This document shows positions 36,750 through 45,114 of a stretch of 64,000 nucleotides of DNA, one piece after another. Source of the DNA: Actinobacillus sp. (GTDB lineage Bacteria; Pseudomonadota; Gammaproteobacteria; Enterobacterales; Pasteurellaceae); assembly GCA_020026155.1 (NCBI GenBank), contig JAHHQX010000004.1, positions 1 to 64,000 of the forward strand, in the 5' to 3' direction. The notes beneath the pieces were generated by a model. That model did no database searches and was not told the DNA's origin. It was given only the letters and a program-made list of their open reading frames with translations. The translations under genes were made by a program, and so were the position numbers. The stretch's first letter is position 1. The number at the start of each line of letters is the position of its first letter.

Positions 36750-36998
36750 ATATCAGAAGAAAAGTCCCCCAAAAAATACATAAACATTTTTTTCTAAAAT
36801 CGCAGGCTCCCCGAACCTGCGCAGGAAATTAAAAGTTGTTTTTTTCTTGCAGCAAGGGGAGGGCGGGGAAGCCCTTATGGTGCGGGGTTTGAGTGGATTT
36901 CAGATCATTTTCGATCTTTGCAATTCCTTGCATGTTTTGCAAGGATTTTGGAAGGCATTTTTTACGTTTTAAATACAAAAATTTTTACGAAAAAAGTG
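36750..36998. other. non-coding region with candidate cos site
   Basis: About 250 bases with no gene between the accessory genes and D, with a GC-rich patch in AT-rich DNA. GGGGAGGGCGGGGAAGCCC at 36856-36874 resembles the 19-base P2 cohesive end (GGCGAGGCGGGGAAAGCAC, from memory). Upstream, GCAGG-N9-CCTGC-GCAGG at 36802-36825 could be terminase contact sites. A cos at this end, next to D, would agree with HP1, where cos lies downstream of the tail genes. No direct proof. Confidence 0.5.
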
Positions 36999-37036
36999 GC
37001 GTTAAAGCCTGACTGCACAAGGCTTTAACGCTTTTT
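36989..37036. terminator. strong hairpin ending the late tail operon
   Basis: GCGTTAAAGCC (36999-37009) pairs perfectly with GGCTTTAACGC (37021-37031), with TTTTT on the plus side and a T6 run on the minus side. It stands 35 bases past the D stop codon and isolates the tail operon from the accessory genes. Confidence 0.88.
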
Positions 37037-37070
37037 ATTAAAAATAGTAAAAATTCGCGTTTTTCACATT

Positions 37071-38117
37071 TTAGATCTTTACTTCTAACTCAAGTGCGGT
37101 TGTAAATCCGTTACCATTGATAGTATGGCGGACATTTTTGACAATCCAATCCGTATCATCAATCTCTTTTTTAAAGCCTTTCGCTTTAATCGGAATTTCA
37201 GGAAAAATTTCAGCATTTCCCTCAGCTAGGGTAATGGATAAGTTAGCCGTGCCACGTTCGACTTTGGATAACGCACGTTTCACTGCCTTTTTTGCCGCCT
37301 GTTTGCTTTTATATGTGTGGCGCAAGGTTTTTACTTTCGTGCTATCGCTCGTAATGCCACTGTTTTTCTTATCTTTCTTGCGATCTTCTTTTACACTGCC
37401 ACGTTTTCCTGTACTAAAATCATGATAATACGCGACTACGCGGTCGAAGTTCTGATTTTCAGCAAGGGTAAAATGAAAACTATCGCCACTAGAGCGAGTA
37501 ATTTCAATAGTTGGCAATGGCTTACCTGTTGCCGTGGTTGCGTCGCCCGCTTTGATAAATAAGAGCTTATCCGCCTTGATTGTAGCAATGGCGTCGTGTT
37601 CACTTGCAATTCGTGAAATAAAATTTGTGGTGCTTTCAGCATTTTGGTCGATGTGCGGAATAATTTCCTTTTTAAATTCTTCCGACACAAGAGGAGTGAG
37701 CTGATTTTCTTTAGCAATCGTTTCGATAATTTCACCGATGGTTTTGCCGTGAAAACTGCGTTCTTTCCCGCTACCCAACGTTGCCATTAAATTTACACTT
37801 TTTGCACGAATTGTCAGCACGTCTGGCGAACCTTGATAACTGATTTCGTCAACAATGTAGATGCCCTTATTCGTTAGCTTTTCCCCTTTCCAACCCAAGT
37901 CGATATTAATCTTCTCGCCACGTTTTGGAAAAGCAATCTTTCCGTCGTGGTCGCTCAAGCTAATACTGACGGTATCCGCTTCAAATCCTCGGTTATCGGT
38001 GAGTTCTAAACTGATTAGGCGATCACTTAATTTTTGCGTAATCGATTGTTTGCTTTTGGTTAACGTCACTGCAAAATCAGGCACTCGGTGACGGGTGTTT
38101 AAAAAATTGAAGTCCAT
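37071..38117 (-). CDS. D: late control/tail hub protein GpD
   Basis: A 348-residue phage late control D family protein (baseplate hub, gp27-like). Family features are the N-terminal FNFLNTRHRVPDFAVTL, the SLSDHDGKIAFPKRGE segment, and the C-terminal DDTDWIVKNVRHTINGNGF. It contains a USS core near its 3' end. It is the last gene of the leftward tail operon. Confidence 0.92.
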   Translation of the reverse strand: MDFNFLNTRHRVPDFAVTLTKSKQSITQKLSDRLISLELTDNRGFEADTVSISLSDHDGKIAFPKRGEKINIDLGWKGEKLTNKGIYIVDEISYQGSPDVLTIRAKSVNLMATLGSGKERSFHGKTIGEIIETIAKENQLTPLVSEEFKKEIIPHIDQNAESTTNFISRIASEHDAIATIKADKLLFIKAGDATTATGKPLPTIEITRSSGDSFHFTLAENQNFDRVVAYYHDFSTGKRGSVKEDRKKDKKNSGITSDSTKVKTLRHTYKSKQAAKKAVKRALSKVERGTANLSITLAEGNAEIFPEIPIKAKGFKKEIDDTDWIVKNVRHTINGNGFTTALELEVKI

Positions 38118-38118
38118 T

Positions 38119-38880
38119 TTATACCACGCTTAATTTAGCTAATTCTTTTTCAACATCTATCGCTTTCTCGCCGACGGATTTCGTTGCTTCAACAATGCTA
38201 TTAATTTCCTGCCCAATTGAGCTTGTCGTATCCGCAACTGCAGATGTGGCACTGCTGAACATTCCACTTACACCGTCGCTAATATCACCAATCACGCCAC
38301 TAATCGCTTGCCCAGCATTGCCCATTGCGTCGCTGATTGTTCCGCCGATTTCACCACTTAGATTTTTTAAACTTCCCATTACATCATCAGCAACCCCGCT
38401 TAATGCGTCGCCTACTCCTGACATAGCGCTGTCAACCACGCCACTGACATAATCTGTGCCTTTGCCAATCATTTTTGCGACAAGGCTTTCATCAGTACGT
38501 TTTAAATTCATTGAAAAATCTATTTTGCGTGGTGAACCATCTGAGAAAAATTCACTGCTGTTGATTTTTACATTTTCAATCACATACCAGCCGAGGATTG
38601 AGAAATCTCCTTGAATAAGAGGAAAGGGTTTGCCACTTTCTGCCATTTGTTCGAGGACAGTCACGGACATTTTCCCGCCTGTGATTTCAGGCATTAAAAT
38701 TCCGCTAATTTCAATCGTTTCGCTGTCTTTACCGATGAATTGCGTTTTCGGTAAAGCACCAATCACTTTGTTTGAGGCTTGGCGGAAATTTAGCGATCGG
38801 TTTAGAGATTGATAGGGAACGGTTTTCCGCATAAAGATAAACACGCCCAAGGTCATCATGGCTTTATTTTGAAAAATCAT
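38119..38880 (-). CDS. U: tail protein GpU
   Basis: A 253-residue P2 U-like tail terminator/tail assembly protein. The N-terminal 140 residues are the conserved domain (MTLGVFIFMRKTVPYQSLNRS, PLIQGDFSILGWYVIENV). The rest is an Ala/Gly/Ser-rich helical tail (AISGVIGDISDGVSGMF) longer than in P2. RBS AAGGAA before the ATG. One base separates it from D. Confidence 0.85.
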   Translation of the reverse strand: MIFQNKAMMTLGVFIFMRKTVPYQSLNRSLNFRQASNKVIGALPKTQFIGKDSETIEISGILMPEITGGKMSVTVLEQMAESGKPFPLIQGDFSILGWYVIENVKINSSEFFSDGSPRKIDFSMNLKRTDESLVAKMIGKGTDYVSGVVDSAMSGVGDALSGVADDVMGSLKNLSGEIGGTISDAMGNAGQAISGVIGDISDGVSGMFSSATSAVADTTSSIGQEINSIVEATKSVGEKAIDVEKELAKLSVV

Positions 38881-38930
38881 TTCATTTCCTTACAAAAAAG
38901 CCCCGTAAAAACGAGGCATATTACTAGAGG

Positions 38931-39131
38931 TTATTTTTCGTCACTTTCACTGCGTTGTCTGGCTCTTTCCCGCCAGTTCATCACTTCTGCGAGTGTCATA
39001 TCTGCACAATCGTTGAAAGTCCAGTGGAATACGATTGCGAGGTCTGCAATCGCATCTTCCACGGTTTCAGGAATGATTAGGCTTCCATCACTGCCTTTTC
39101 TTTCGCGAAAAAACCTACGCATTCCGTACAT
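38931..39131 (-). CDS. E': GpE' extension (reading frame -1 to E)
   Basis: A 66-codon open frame overlapping the end of E. It has the P2 E'-type sequence (DGSLIIPETVEDAIADLAIVFHWTFNDCADMTLAEVMNWRERA) and no good start of its own. It is reached by a -1 shift on T_TTT_TTC at 39107-39113 (minus strand), producing the E+E' fusion ...VGFFRERKGSDG, the usual way long-tailed phages make the tail assembly chaperone. Confidence 0.8.
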   Translation of the reverse strand: MYGMRRFFRERKGSDGSLIIPETVEDAIADLAIVFHWTFNDCADMTLAEVMNWRERARQRSESDEK

Positions 39132-39427
39132 AAATTTACGAAATCTGCAGAACTAAGAGAGTTTAAATCTGCGAGTGTCAGGGTAGGGTTAGTGATACGT
39201 GGAAGTAGGGTTCCATACGCCTCAACGTCCATTTGTAGCAAGTCAAGAACTCGTAAACCTTTCATTGCTCGAACAGTTGGTTCAAGTAATTCCACCTCTT
39301 TAATTTCGGTTTCACCACGTAGGATAGGTTTTTCTAAAATTACAACTTTTTTATTTTTTGATTCAAAATTTTCCATGATTGCTAGTGCCTTAGTTTTTTC
39401 TTTATGATGAATGTGTTGTTTTGTCAT
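39077..39427 (-). CDS. E: tail assembly chaperone GpE
   Basis: Up to 116 residues. An internal ATG (residue 18, MENFESKNKK) may be the real start, giving the usual length. It matches P2 E (LEKPILRGETEIKEVELLEPTVRAMKGLRVLDLLQMD). Near its 3' end the slippery heptamer T_TTT_TTC occurs in frame, followed a few codons later by the E stop. It is preceded by the tube gene FII. Confidence 0.85.
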   Translation of the reverse strand: MTKQHIHHKEKTKALAIMENFESKNKKVVILEKPILRGETEIKEVELLEPTVRAMKGLRVLDLLQMDVEAYGTLLPRITNPTLTLADLNSLSSADFVNLCTECVGFFAKEKAVMEA

Positions 39428-39451
39428 ATTCTACCTTATTTTGGTTATTTT

Positions 39452-39961
39452 CTATAAGCCGATTGCTTGGCGTGCCGCTGCGAGTTTATCGTCACCCGCT
39501 ACGACGAATACATTATTAATTAAATCAATTTCCATATTGTTTGAGCCTGCCATATCTTCTTTGTAATAAGTTAGGGCAAATTTAATGGTTTCTTCGGTGT
39601 TGTCGCCGACTTTGGAAGAACCGCCGTCAATTTCTGTAATACGTCCACGCACCACGATTTCAACGGCATCAACTTCGCCCGTATCTTCGCGTTGGTATGC
39701 TCCCGCAAAGCGAAGTGGAACGCCGTCAATTTTTGCATTTCCAAACATCTTATGGATTTCGGACATAAAACCACCGAATTTAATTTCCATTTCAAGTTTT
39801 TCAATGCCCATATTGATAGCTACGTCACCCATCATGCCTCCAGCACGATAGTCTTCGGTTTTCATGCTGATTTTAGGTAAAGTCACTTCTGTCGCTTGCC
39901 CTAAATAACTCGTACCGTTGACGAATACGTTCATCAGCTTTAATTTACGTGGCAATGCCAT
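39452..39961 (-). CDS. FII: major tail tube protein GpFII
   Basis: A 169-residue tail tube protein of the P2 FII family: MALPRKLKLMNVFVNGTSYLG, then TLPKISMKTEDYRAGGMMG. It forms the inner tube of the contractile tail. It lies 2 bases after the sheath gene. Confidence 0.94.
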   Translation of the reverse strand: MALPRKLKLMNVFVNGTSYLGQATEVTLPKISMKTEDYRAGGMMGDVAINMGIEKLEMEIKFGGFMSEIHKMFGNAKIDGVPLRFAGAYQREDTGEVDAVEIVVRGRITEIDGGSSKVGDNTEETIKFALTYYKEDMAGSNNMEIDLINNVFVVAGDDKLAAARQAIGL

Positions 39962-39963
39962 TG

Positions 39964-41121
39964 TTATTTACCTCCCACTAAATCTACTAAATATTCATCA
40001 GTGACGTACTGACGTGCTTCTAAACATTCCAAAGATGGCACAGGGCAATATTTATACTTAATACGGAAAATGCCGTCTTTCATACTTTCTTTCGTATTTT
40101 CTTCCTTGTCTACCCAGCATTCACCACCGAGCAAATAGCCTTGTGCTGTCCATTCACGGAATTTTGCGTTGACCATTTCAACAACATCCTTGATTAAACT
40201 TTTGGACGTGTCCTTATCAATCGCCCAGTCGTAAGCGTCAGCGAACGTATCACGAATAACTTGAGCAGTGCGGGTGTATTGTTCAAAAGCAAAAAGTTTA
40301 TCGCTTGAAACGGTGCGTGCGCCCCAGATACGAAAACCCTTGTGACGCAACGCCACACTGATATCGTTTTGGTTTAAATAGTTGGCGTCAGTGCTTGAAT
40401 CTTGAATGTCAAAACTCACCACTTTTGTTACGCCACTTGCTCCTGCAATTTTAATATTGGAGATATTGCGATGCCAGCCAATTTCTTTATCCGTTCTTGC
40501 ACGGAGTGCAACCGCACACGCCGTTGCGTATAAGGTATCTTCAGCACCTTTCAACACGTTGAAATTTACGTAATCGCCATAAATCAACATCAGTTCACGG
40601 TCGCCAAAGTTTTTGCGGTAGGCAATCGCTTCCTCTTTGTTATTACCAATGCAAGATGCATAACAAAAGGCATTAAGCTTTTTCGACATGGCGACAAGGG
40701 CAGTGGTGACATCTTTGTTGTCTAACCCTGGGCAAGCAAGAATGCGAGGTTTGATTCCGAGTAATGATTGCGCATCGCTCAATGCTTTAATTCCTGTGCC
40801 AGTACCATCTTCATTAATTTTACCGATGATATTTGCTGTTAATTGATCACCTTCTGCTTCAGCCACACGAATAATAACCGTTGGGGTTGCGACCATGTTG
40901 CTAATGGTTTCAAGCGTGCGATAAAGCGTGCCTGATTTACCTGCTTTACCCATTAAAGAACGTGGGTTGGTCGTTAAGATAGGTTTATCGAGTGGGAAAG
41001 TGGTTGCGTCTGCATCGTCGGCGGTACAGACTACGCCAATTACTGATGTGGCAACGGTTCGCACTGAACGAGTGCCATCGTTTACTTCAATAATGCGTGT
41101 TCCATGTAAATATTCAGCCAT
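39964..41121 (-). CDS. FI: tail sheath protein GpFI
   Basis: A 385-residue contractile sheath protein (P2 FI family), with YLHGTRIIEVNDGTRSVRTV at the N-terminus and GFRIWGARTVSSDKLFAFEQYTR and FRIKYKYCPVPSLECLEARQY in the C-terminal half. It forms the outer layer of the tail with FII. Confidence 0.95.
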   Translation of the reverse strand: MAEYLHGTRIIEVNDGTRSVRTVATSVIGVVCTADDADATTFPLDKPILTTNPRSLMGKAGKSGTLYRTLETISNMVATPTVIIRVAEAEGDQLTANIIGKINEDGTGTGIKALSDAQSLLGIKPRILACPGLDNKDVTTALVAMSKKLNAFCYASCIGNNKEEAIAYRKNFGDRELMLIYGDYVNFNVLKGAEDTLYATACAVALRARTDKEIGWHRNISNIKIAGASGVTKVVSFDIQDSSTDANYLNQNDISVALRHKGFRIWGARTVSSDKLFAFEQYTRTAQVIRDTFADAYDWAIDKDTSKSLIKDVVEMVNAKFREWTAQGYLLGGECWVDKEENTKESMKDGIFRIKYKYCPVPSLECLEARQYVTDEYLVDLVGGK

Positions 41122-41163
41122 TGTTTAAAAATTCCTTTTTTCTAAAGACTGGATTATTTTGGA

Positions 41164-41197
41164 ATAAAAAAACCGCCCTTCATAGAAAGGGCGGTTG
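41164..41197 (-). terminator. terminator downstream of the KAP gene
   Basis: ACCGCCCTT and AAGGGCGGT around CATAGA, with a T7 run on the minus strand. It lies 20 bases after the KAP NTPase stop and would stop its transcript before FI. FI must then have its own promoter or rely on antitermination or readthrough. Confidence 0.85.
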
Positions 41198-41216
41198 TGG
41201 ATAAAGGATTAACAAT

Positions 41217-42422
41217 TTAATCTAAACCGTTTAGTTGGTTCAAGGTATTTTTAATAATTGAAAAAATATTTTCATCCGTGTATAGATCAAATATTTCTTT
41301 TGGTAATCTTAGTAAATCTGAAAAGATCATATTATTCTGCATATTTGTATAATCAGAATAAAATATATTTTTTGCAGTTTCTCTATCTAATGCAACTAGA
41401 AATATTGTCGCTATTCTTATATAGCCGTTACTACTCATCGGAATAGGTGATATGTTAATTATTTTGTAAAATTCAAAGTACCTAATTAATATTTCTACAT
41501 CTCTTAGTGTTCTGTCTGTTAACCAGTTTTTTGATAATTCATATAAAATATAGTTAATTTGTCTAATAGATGAACCAAGCTCAAAAAAACTAATATCAAA
41601 AAATTTACCAAATAAATCTAAGAAGTATATGACTGGATCAGTTGTATCGTCTTGAGACGATAATGGTAATAATATTCTATATTTAAAAAATTTATCTAAA
41701 TATTTATCACATTGAACTTTTTTGCCATAGCTATGTTCAATAGAGCTATTTAATAGTTCAATTTTGGTTATAAATACAAATTTAATATTAGGTACATCAA
41801 AAGTATGTTTAATTATTTCCAAAAATTTTAATGCATAATCAGGTCGACATCTATCTAATTCATCAACAAAGAAAATGATAGGATTATTTTCAGCTAATTG
41901 TTTTAAATTACGTTTAAGTTGAATCATATCATCAGTTATTTCTTGAAAGATGTTTAGTATATTTTTAGATTTTTTATCTTGTAGTAATTCAGTCCCGGTT
42001 TTTGTTACGTCTTCACCTAATATCATTTTAGAAGCCGTTTTAATTGCAAAAGTAGGAAAATTTTTAGATATTATTTTTAATTTATCAATAATTATTTCTT
42101 CTGCATTATTAAGATTCTTCGTTATTTTTGCTAATAGACTAAGTAATGGATTGTCTAAATAATCATTTTCAAATGCATCAAAATAAATAATAGTAGTATT
42201 TTTTATTTTATCTTCGTTAGTATTTTTAATCTTTTTCTTATATAAATTAATTAATTTAAAGCAAAATTCTGTTTTCCCTGTTCTCCAATCTCCATCTATA
42301 ACCATTGGTGTAAAACTATTAGTGTCAGCATTGAGGATTTTTATTATTTTTTCTGCTATAGGTTTTCGGTTGAACTCGTCCCGATCTTCAAAGGTTAAGT
42401 TTTGCATTTCATCTACATTCAT
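41217..42422 (-). CDS. KAP-family P-loop NTPase
   Basis: A protein of about 401 residues. The Walker A is GDWRTGKT (44-51), and the hallmark KAP Walker B region is IIFFVDELDRCRPDYALKFLE, followed by FVFITKIELL. No membrane helices are obvious, unlike many KAP proteins. I prefer ATG 42422 with GGAGA 9 bases ahead over ATG 42437. The gene is very AT-rich and is bracketed by two terminators inside the tail operon, the mark of an independently expressed accessory gene. KAP NTPases include plasmid F PifA, which excludes phage T7. A role in superinfection exclusion is plausible but inferred. Confidence 0.82.
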   Translation of the reverse strand: MNVDEMQNLTFEDRDEFNRKPIAEKIIKILNADTNSFTPMVIDGDWRTGKTEFCFKLINLYKKKIKNTNEDKIKNTTIIYFDAFENDYLDNPLLSLLAKITKNLNNAEEIIIDKLKIISKNFPTFAIKTASKMILGEDVTKTGTELLQDKKSKNILNIFQEITDDMIQLKRNLKQLAENNPIIFFVDELDRCRPDYALKFLEIIKHTFDVPNIKFVFITKIELLNSSIEHSYGKKVQCDKYLDKFFKYRILLPLSSQDDTTDPVIYFLDLFGKFFDISFFELGSSIRQINYILYELSKNWLTDRTLRDVEILIRYFEFYKIINISPIPMSSNGYIRIATIFLVALDRETAKNIFYSDYTNMQNNMIFSDLLRLPKEIFDLYTDENIFSIIKNTLNQLNGLD

Positions 42423-42498
42423 CAGTACGATCTCCATCTTAAAATTTAGAATAGAGAAAAATTGTATATAAATTAATAGGATATGTATATTTTTTTAT

Positions 42499-42528
42499 AA
42501 AAAAAAGCCTCTATAAAAGAGGCTTTTA
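42499..42528 (-). terminator. terminator upstream of the KAP gene
   Basis: AAAAGCCTCT (42503-42512) and AGAGGCTTTT (42518-42527) on the minus strand, followed by a T-run. It closes the tail fibre transcript just after the 42533-42958 gene. Confidence 0.85.
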
Positions 42529-42532
42529 AGTA

Positions 42533-42958
42533 TTATTTTAAGGATTTTATCCATTCTGCAAGTTTCCCAGGGCTATATTGGCTGGGTTTTTTAAGTCCAA
42601 GCACGTTAGCACACCATTCAGAACAGAACCACTTTTTCTTATCCTGATGTAAGAATGGAACCACAATTCCGATTGCTCCTAGAAAGTCATATTTCATCCC
42701 TCGCGTTTCATTATAAAACTTAACGAGATCAGTGATATTGATTTTAACTGGGATGAAATCCCAGTTTTCTGGATTTAAATTCATTACTTTTTCACGCACA
42801 CCATTATCACGTGGGCTAGAGCTGTAACAATGGTAGCGTCCGTCAGGTAATTTGAATGCTAGTTCACAATGTGAATATTCACTTTTAGTGAAAAAGCGGA
42901 TCAACTTATCCACCCAATTCCCTTTGCCTTTGTAAAAAATTAAAAATAAGTTATCCAT
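42533..42958 (-). CDS. permuted NlpC/P60 (YiiX-like) cysteine hydrolase
   Basis: A 141-residue protein with the circularly permuted papain pattern: His in KSEYSHCELAFKL, and Cys in KKWFCSEWCANVLG. Relatives act on peptidoglycan or on acyl/amide bonds. As it sits among tail fibre genes it may help penetration, or it may act on the host as an accessory protein. It shares one base with the tail fibre assembly gene. Confidence 0.7.
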   Translation of the reverse strand: MDNLFLIFYKGKGNWVDKLIRFFTKSEYSHCELAFKLPDGRYHCYSSSPRDNGVREKVMNLNPENWDFIPVKINITDLVKFYNETRGMKYDFLGAIGIVVPFLHQDKKKWFCSEWCANVLGLKKPSQYSPGKLAEWIKSLK

Positions 42959-43707
42959 TATTTAACTTCCTTGTTCCAATCCTTGATTTCTTTTTCAATC
43001 GCATCTAAATCATCTTCTGTTTTTGCTGTGTCAAATTTATCCATGATTAATTGTCGAGTTCCGACAATATCTCCAACACGTTCTTCATAAGCAGCAGTCT
43101 TAATTAAAACTTTTTCAACTAGTACATCCAATGGGATATTCCTTTTTTTCGCCAAAGCGGAAAGAAATGTTGGGTTTAGATTTTTACCGCTTTTATAGTC
43201 CAATGCTTCTTGTTTTTGAATAGCGAAACTAATTCGCTCTGCGTCTGGATATTCAATTAATAAGTGTTTTGCTAACTCATCTGCCTTGTTTTTAAGTGCG
43301 ACGATAAGGCTTAGTTTTCGACTGGTGAATTGCTTTTCTTTTTCTTCTAGGTCTTCTACCCAGTTAGAAGATTGATCATCCCACTTGTAAAACCCATTCG
43401 GTCGAGGGATTGAGGTTAAATCACTAGAGATAGGACCTAGCTCTTTAATTTTTACTTCTTGACCAGTAGCTTTTGAATACATCTTCATTCCACGATGGTC
43501 TTCCACATAGGACCATTCATTGTTTTTGCGTACAATAGCAAATCCTTTTTTAGGTTCTGGCGGTTCATCAGCATACCCGTAGGCGGGTAAGCTACAACCA
43601 ATAGCAATAGTTTCTTCTGTTTTATCAATATATTCACCGCCTTTATTCGTGTGATAGACAGTGCATACGCCCTTTTCTAGGGCGAAACCTTCGTCATCGA
43701 ATTTCAT
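42958..43707 (-). CDS. tail fibre assembly protein
   Basis: A 249-residue protein with a variable N-terminal half (KKGFAIVRKNNEWSYVEDHRG, NGFYKWDDQSSNWVEDLEEKEKQ) and a C-terminal DUF4376-like helical domain (LKNKADELAKHLLIEYPD, VGTRQLIMDKFDTAKTEDDLDAIEKEI). This type folds or attaches tail fibres and is encoded just after the fibre gene, as here. Confidence 0.75.
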   Translation of the reverse strand: MKFDDEGFALEKGVCTVYHTNKGGEYIDKTEETIAIGCSLPAYGYADEPPEPKKGFAIVRKNNEWSYVEDHRGMKMYSKATGQEVKIKELGPISSDLTSIPRPNGFYKWDDQSSNWVEDLEEKEKQFTSRKLSLIVALKNKADELAKHLLIEYPDAERISFAIQKQEALDYKSGKNLNPTFLSALAKKRNIPLDVLVEKVLIKTAAYEERVGDIVGTRQLIMDKFDTAKTEDDLDAIEKEIKDWNKEVK

Positions 43708-43722
43708 ATTTTTTATTTCCTT

Positions 43723-44373
43723 TTAAATGTAATTTTCACCAGTCCAGCAGATGTAGTTAAAGGCTTTATTGTCTGGTCGAATTTTATGGTATTGCAAAAA
43801 TACTGACGGGCTATCGCGAACAACCTGTAAATAACCGCTACCATAAGTTAAATTGTCCTTCACGGTGTATTCATCGAAATTATTCAAATGAGCAAGGTCA
43901 TCTGCCCAACCTGCATTCGGCCAGCCCCCTTGTTGTCTTGGAATAACAAGCGATGAGCCTTCTTGTTTTTCTAGTAAAATCCCTGAATGTCCCCCTAATC
44001 CTCGAATAAACATCCCTCGTAAATCTGGTATAACACCATCCTCATAAACTTCAGCCAATTTTGGATAAAGTGTTTTTCTAAAGCGGGTACCATCCATTTT
44101 TAGATATCCAGGCGGGACATCCTTTTTTGGATATGGTATTGGTACCCCAATAAGGATTAGTTCGAGGGGGGGGGTAGCGTGCTTTTTAAGCACTTCTAAA
44201 TATTTCCACTCTTTCCCATCCCATACTTGTACGCACCCTTCTTTAGGAATATTAGGTGCTTCGAGTACCGCATTTCTAGGAATTAGATACTCTCCCTTTG
44301 CTCGCGGATTAGGTTGGAGCTGAATTTCACCGATGAGAAATCCTTGGTTATTTGTTTGATAAGCAATTTTCAT
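43723..44373 (-). CDS. tail fibre/collar protein with C9 tract
   Basis: A 216-residue protein. Its N-terminal 70 residues resemble tail fibre or fibre-assembly starts (PKEGCVQVWDGKEWKYLEV). Then a collar domain follows (PPGYLKMDGTRFRKTLYPKLAEVYEDGVIPDLRGMFIRG), and a C-terminal receptor-type part with RQQGGWPNAG. A run of nine C on the coding strand (44166-44174) lies exactly between the two parts and encodes TPPL. Gain or loss of one C would truncate the protein, so expression may be phase variable. Confidence 0.75.
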   Translation of the reverse strand: MKIAYQTNNQGFLIGEIQLQPNPRAKGEYLIPRNAVLEAPNIPKEGCVQVWDGKEWKYLEVLKKHATPPLELILIGVPIPYPKKDVPPGYLKMDGTRFRKTLYPKLAEVYEDGVIPDLRGMFIRGLGGHSGILLEKQEGSSLVIPRQQGGWPNAGWADDLAHLNNFDEYTVKDNLTYGSGYLQVVRDSPSVFLQYHKIRPDNKAFNYICWTGENYI

Positions 44374-44382
44374 TTTTTATTC

Positions 44383-45096
44383 CTAATATTTAATAATGGC
44401 TAAAAGGCATAAATGATTTGGGTAATTATTATTTTCTTCAGTATTAAAATTTGTTCCTACTGATGTTGAATAAGTTCGTGGTTGATAACCAGAGTAGTCA
44501 ATAGATGAGTTATTTCCTTTTACGCTAAAACCATTTATTCCAGAAAAAGTACCTCCAAGTGAACTGTTATCATTTAAATTGTCGACTATTACGACATTAA
44601 TTCCTTCTTCTGCTTTCCAATCGCTACCGTTAGATGTTGGTAAATAATGAAAATGGTTCATTAATGCCGCTTCTTTTTTAGTACCAACGACTAGGTTAGG
44701 ACCAGCCCCACGAATAAACTCATAGCGAGCTTCTGGTAGGTTAAAACTCGTTTCATCGGCGCCATAAATATCTCCAATCGCAGCATACAGCTCTGGATAC
44801 TGTTCTTTTTTCAGCTTTGACCCATCGCAGACGAGCCAGCCTTCTGGCGGATTTTTACCGCCATAGTGGGTAACGATGCCAGGAGGGCAGAGGATTTTAT
44901 TAAGTTGTCCTTGTTTAGCTAATTCTGAAAAAATTTGTTGTTTGGTAACTTCGATTAGATTTTTTAAAAATTCATCACGCCCAACTAATTGTCCGAGTTG
45001 GATATTGATACCTTGATTTGGACCTGCAATTACATAATCGTCAGATTCAATTTGCGTGACTTCCTGCCACGTGGTTTCTGCTTGAATTGTTGTCAT
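44383..45096 (-). CDS. H: short tail fibre protein with collar domain (GpH-like)
   Basis: A 237-residue protein. The N-terminus (WQEVTQIESDDYVIAGPNQGIN) should attach to the baseplate. A phage tail collar domain follows (PPEGWLVCDGSKLKKEQYPELYAAIGDIYGADETSFNLPEARYEFIRG), then a variable Asn/Ser-rich tip. It is much shorter than P2 H. The tip decides which surface molecule is bound. Confidence 0.78.
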   Translation of the reverse strand: MTTIQAETTWQEVTQIESDDYVIAGPNQGINIQLGQLVGRDEFLKNLIEVTKQQIFSELAKQGQLNKILCPPGIVTHYGGKNPPEGWLVCDGSKLKKEQYPELYAAIGDIYGADETSFNLPEARYEFIRGAGPNLVVGTKKEAALMNHFHYLPTSNGSDWKAEEGINVVIVDNLNDNSSLGGTFSGINGFSVKGNNSSIDYSGYQPRTYSTSVGTNFNTEENNNYPNHLCLLAIIKY

Positions 45097-45114
45097 TCCT
45101 TTACTTTCCTTTCC

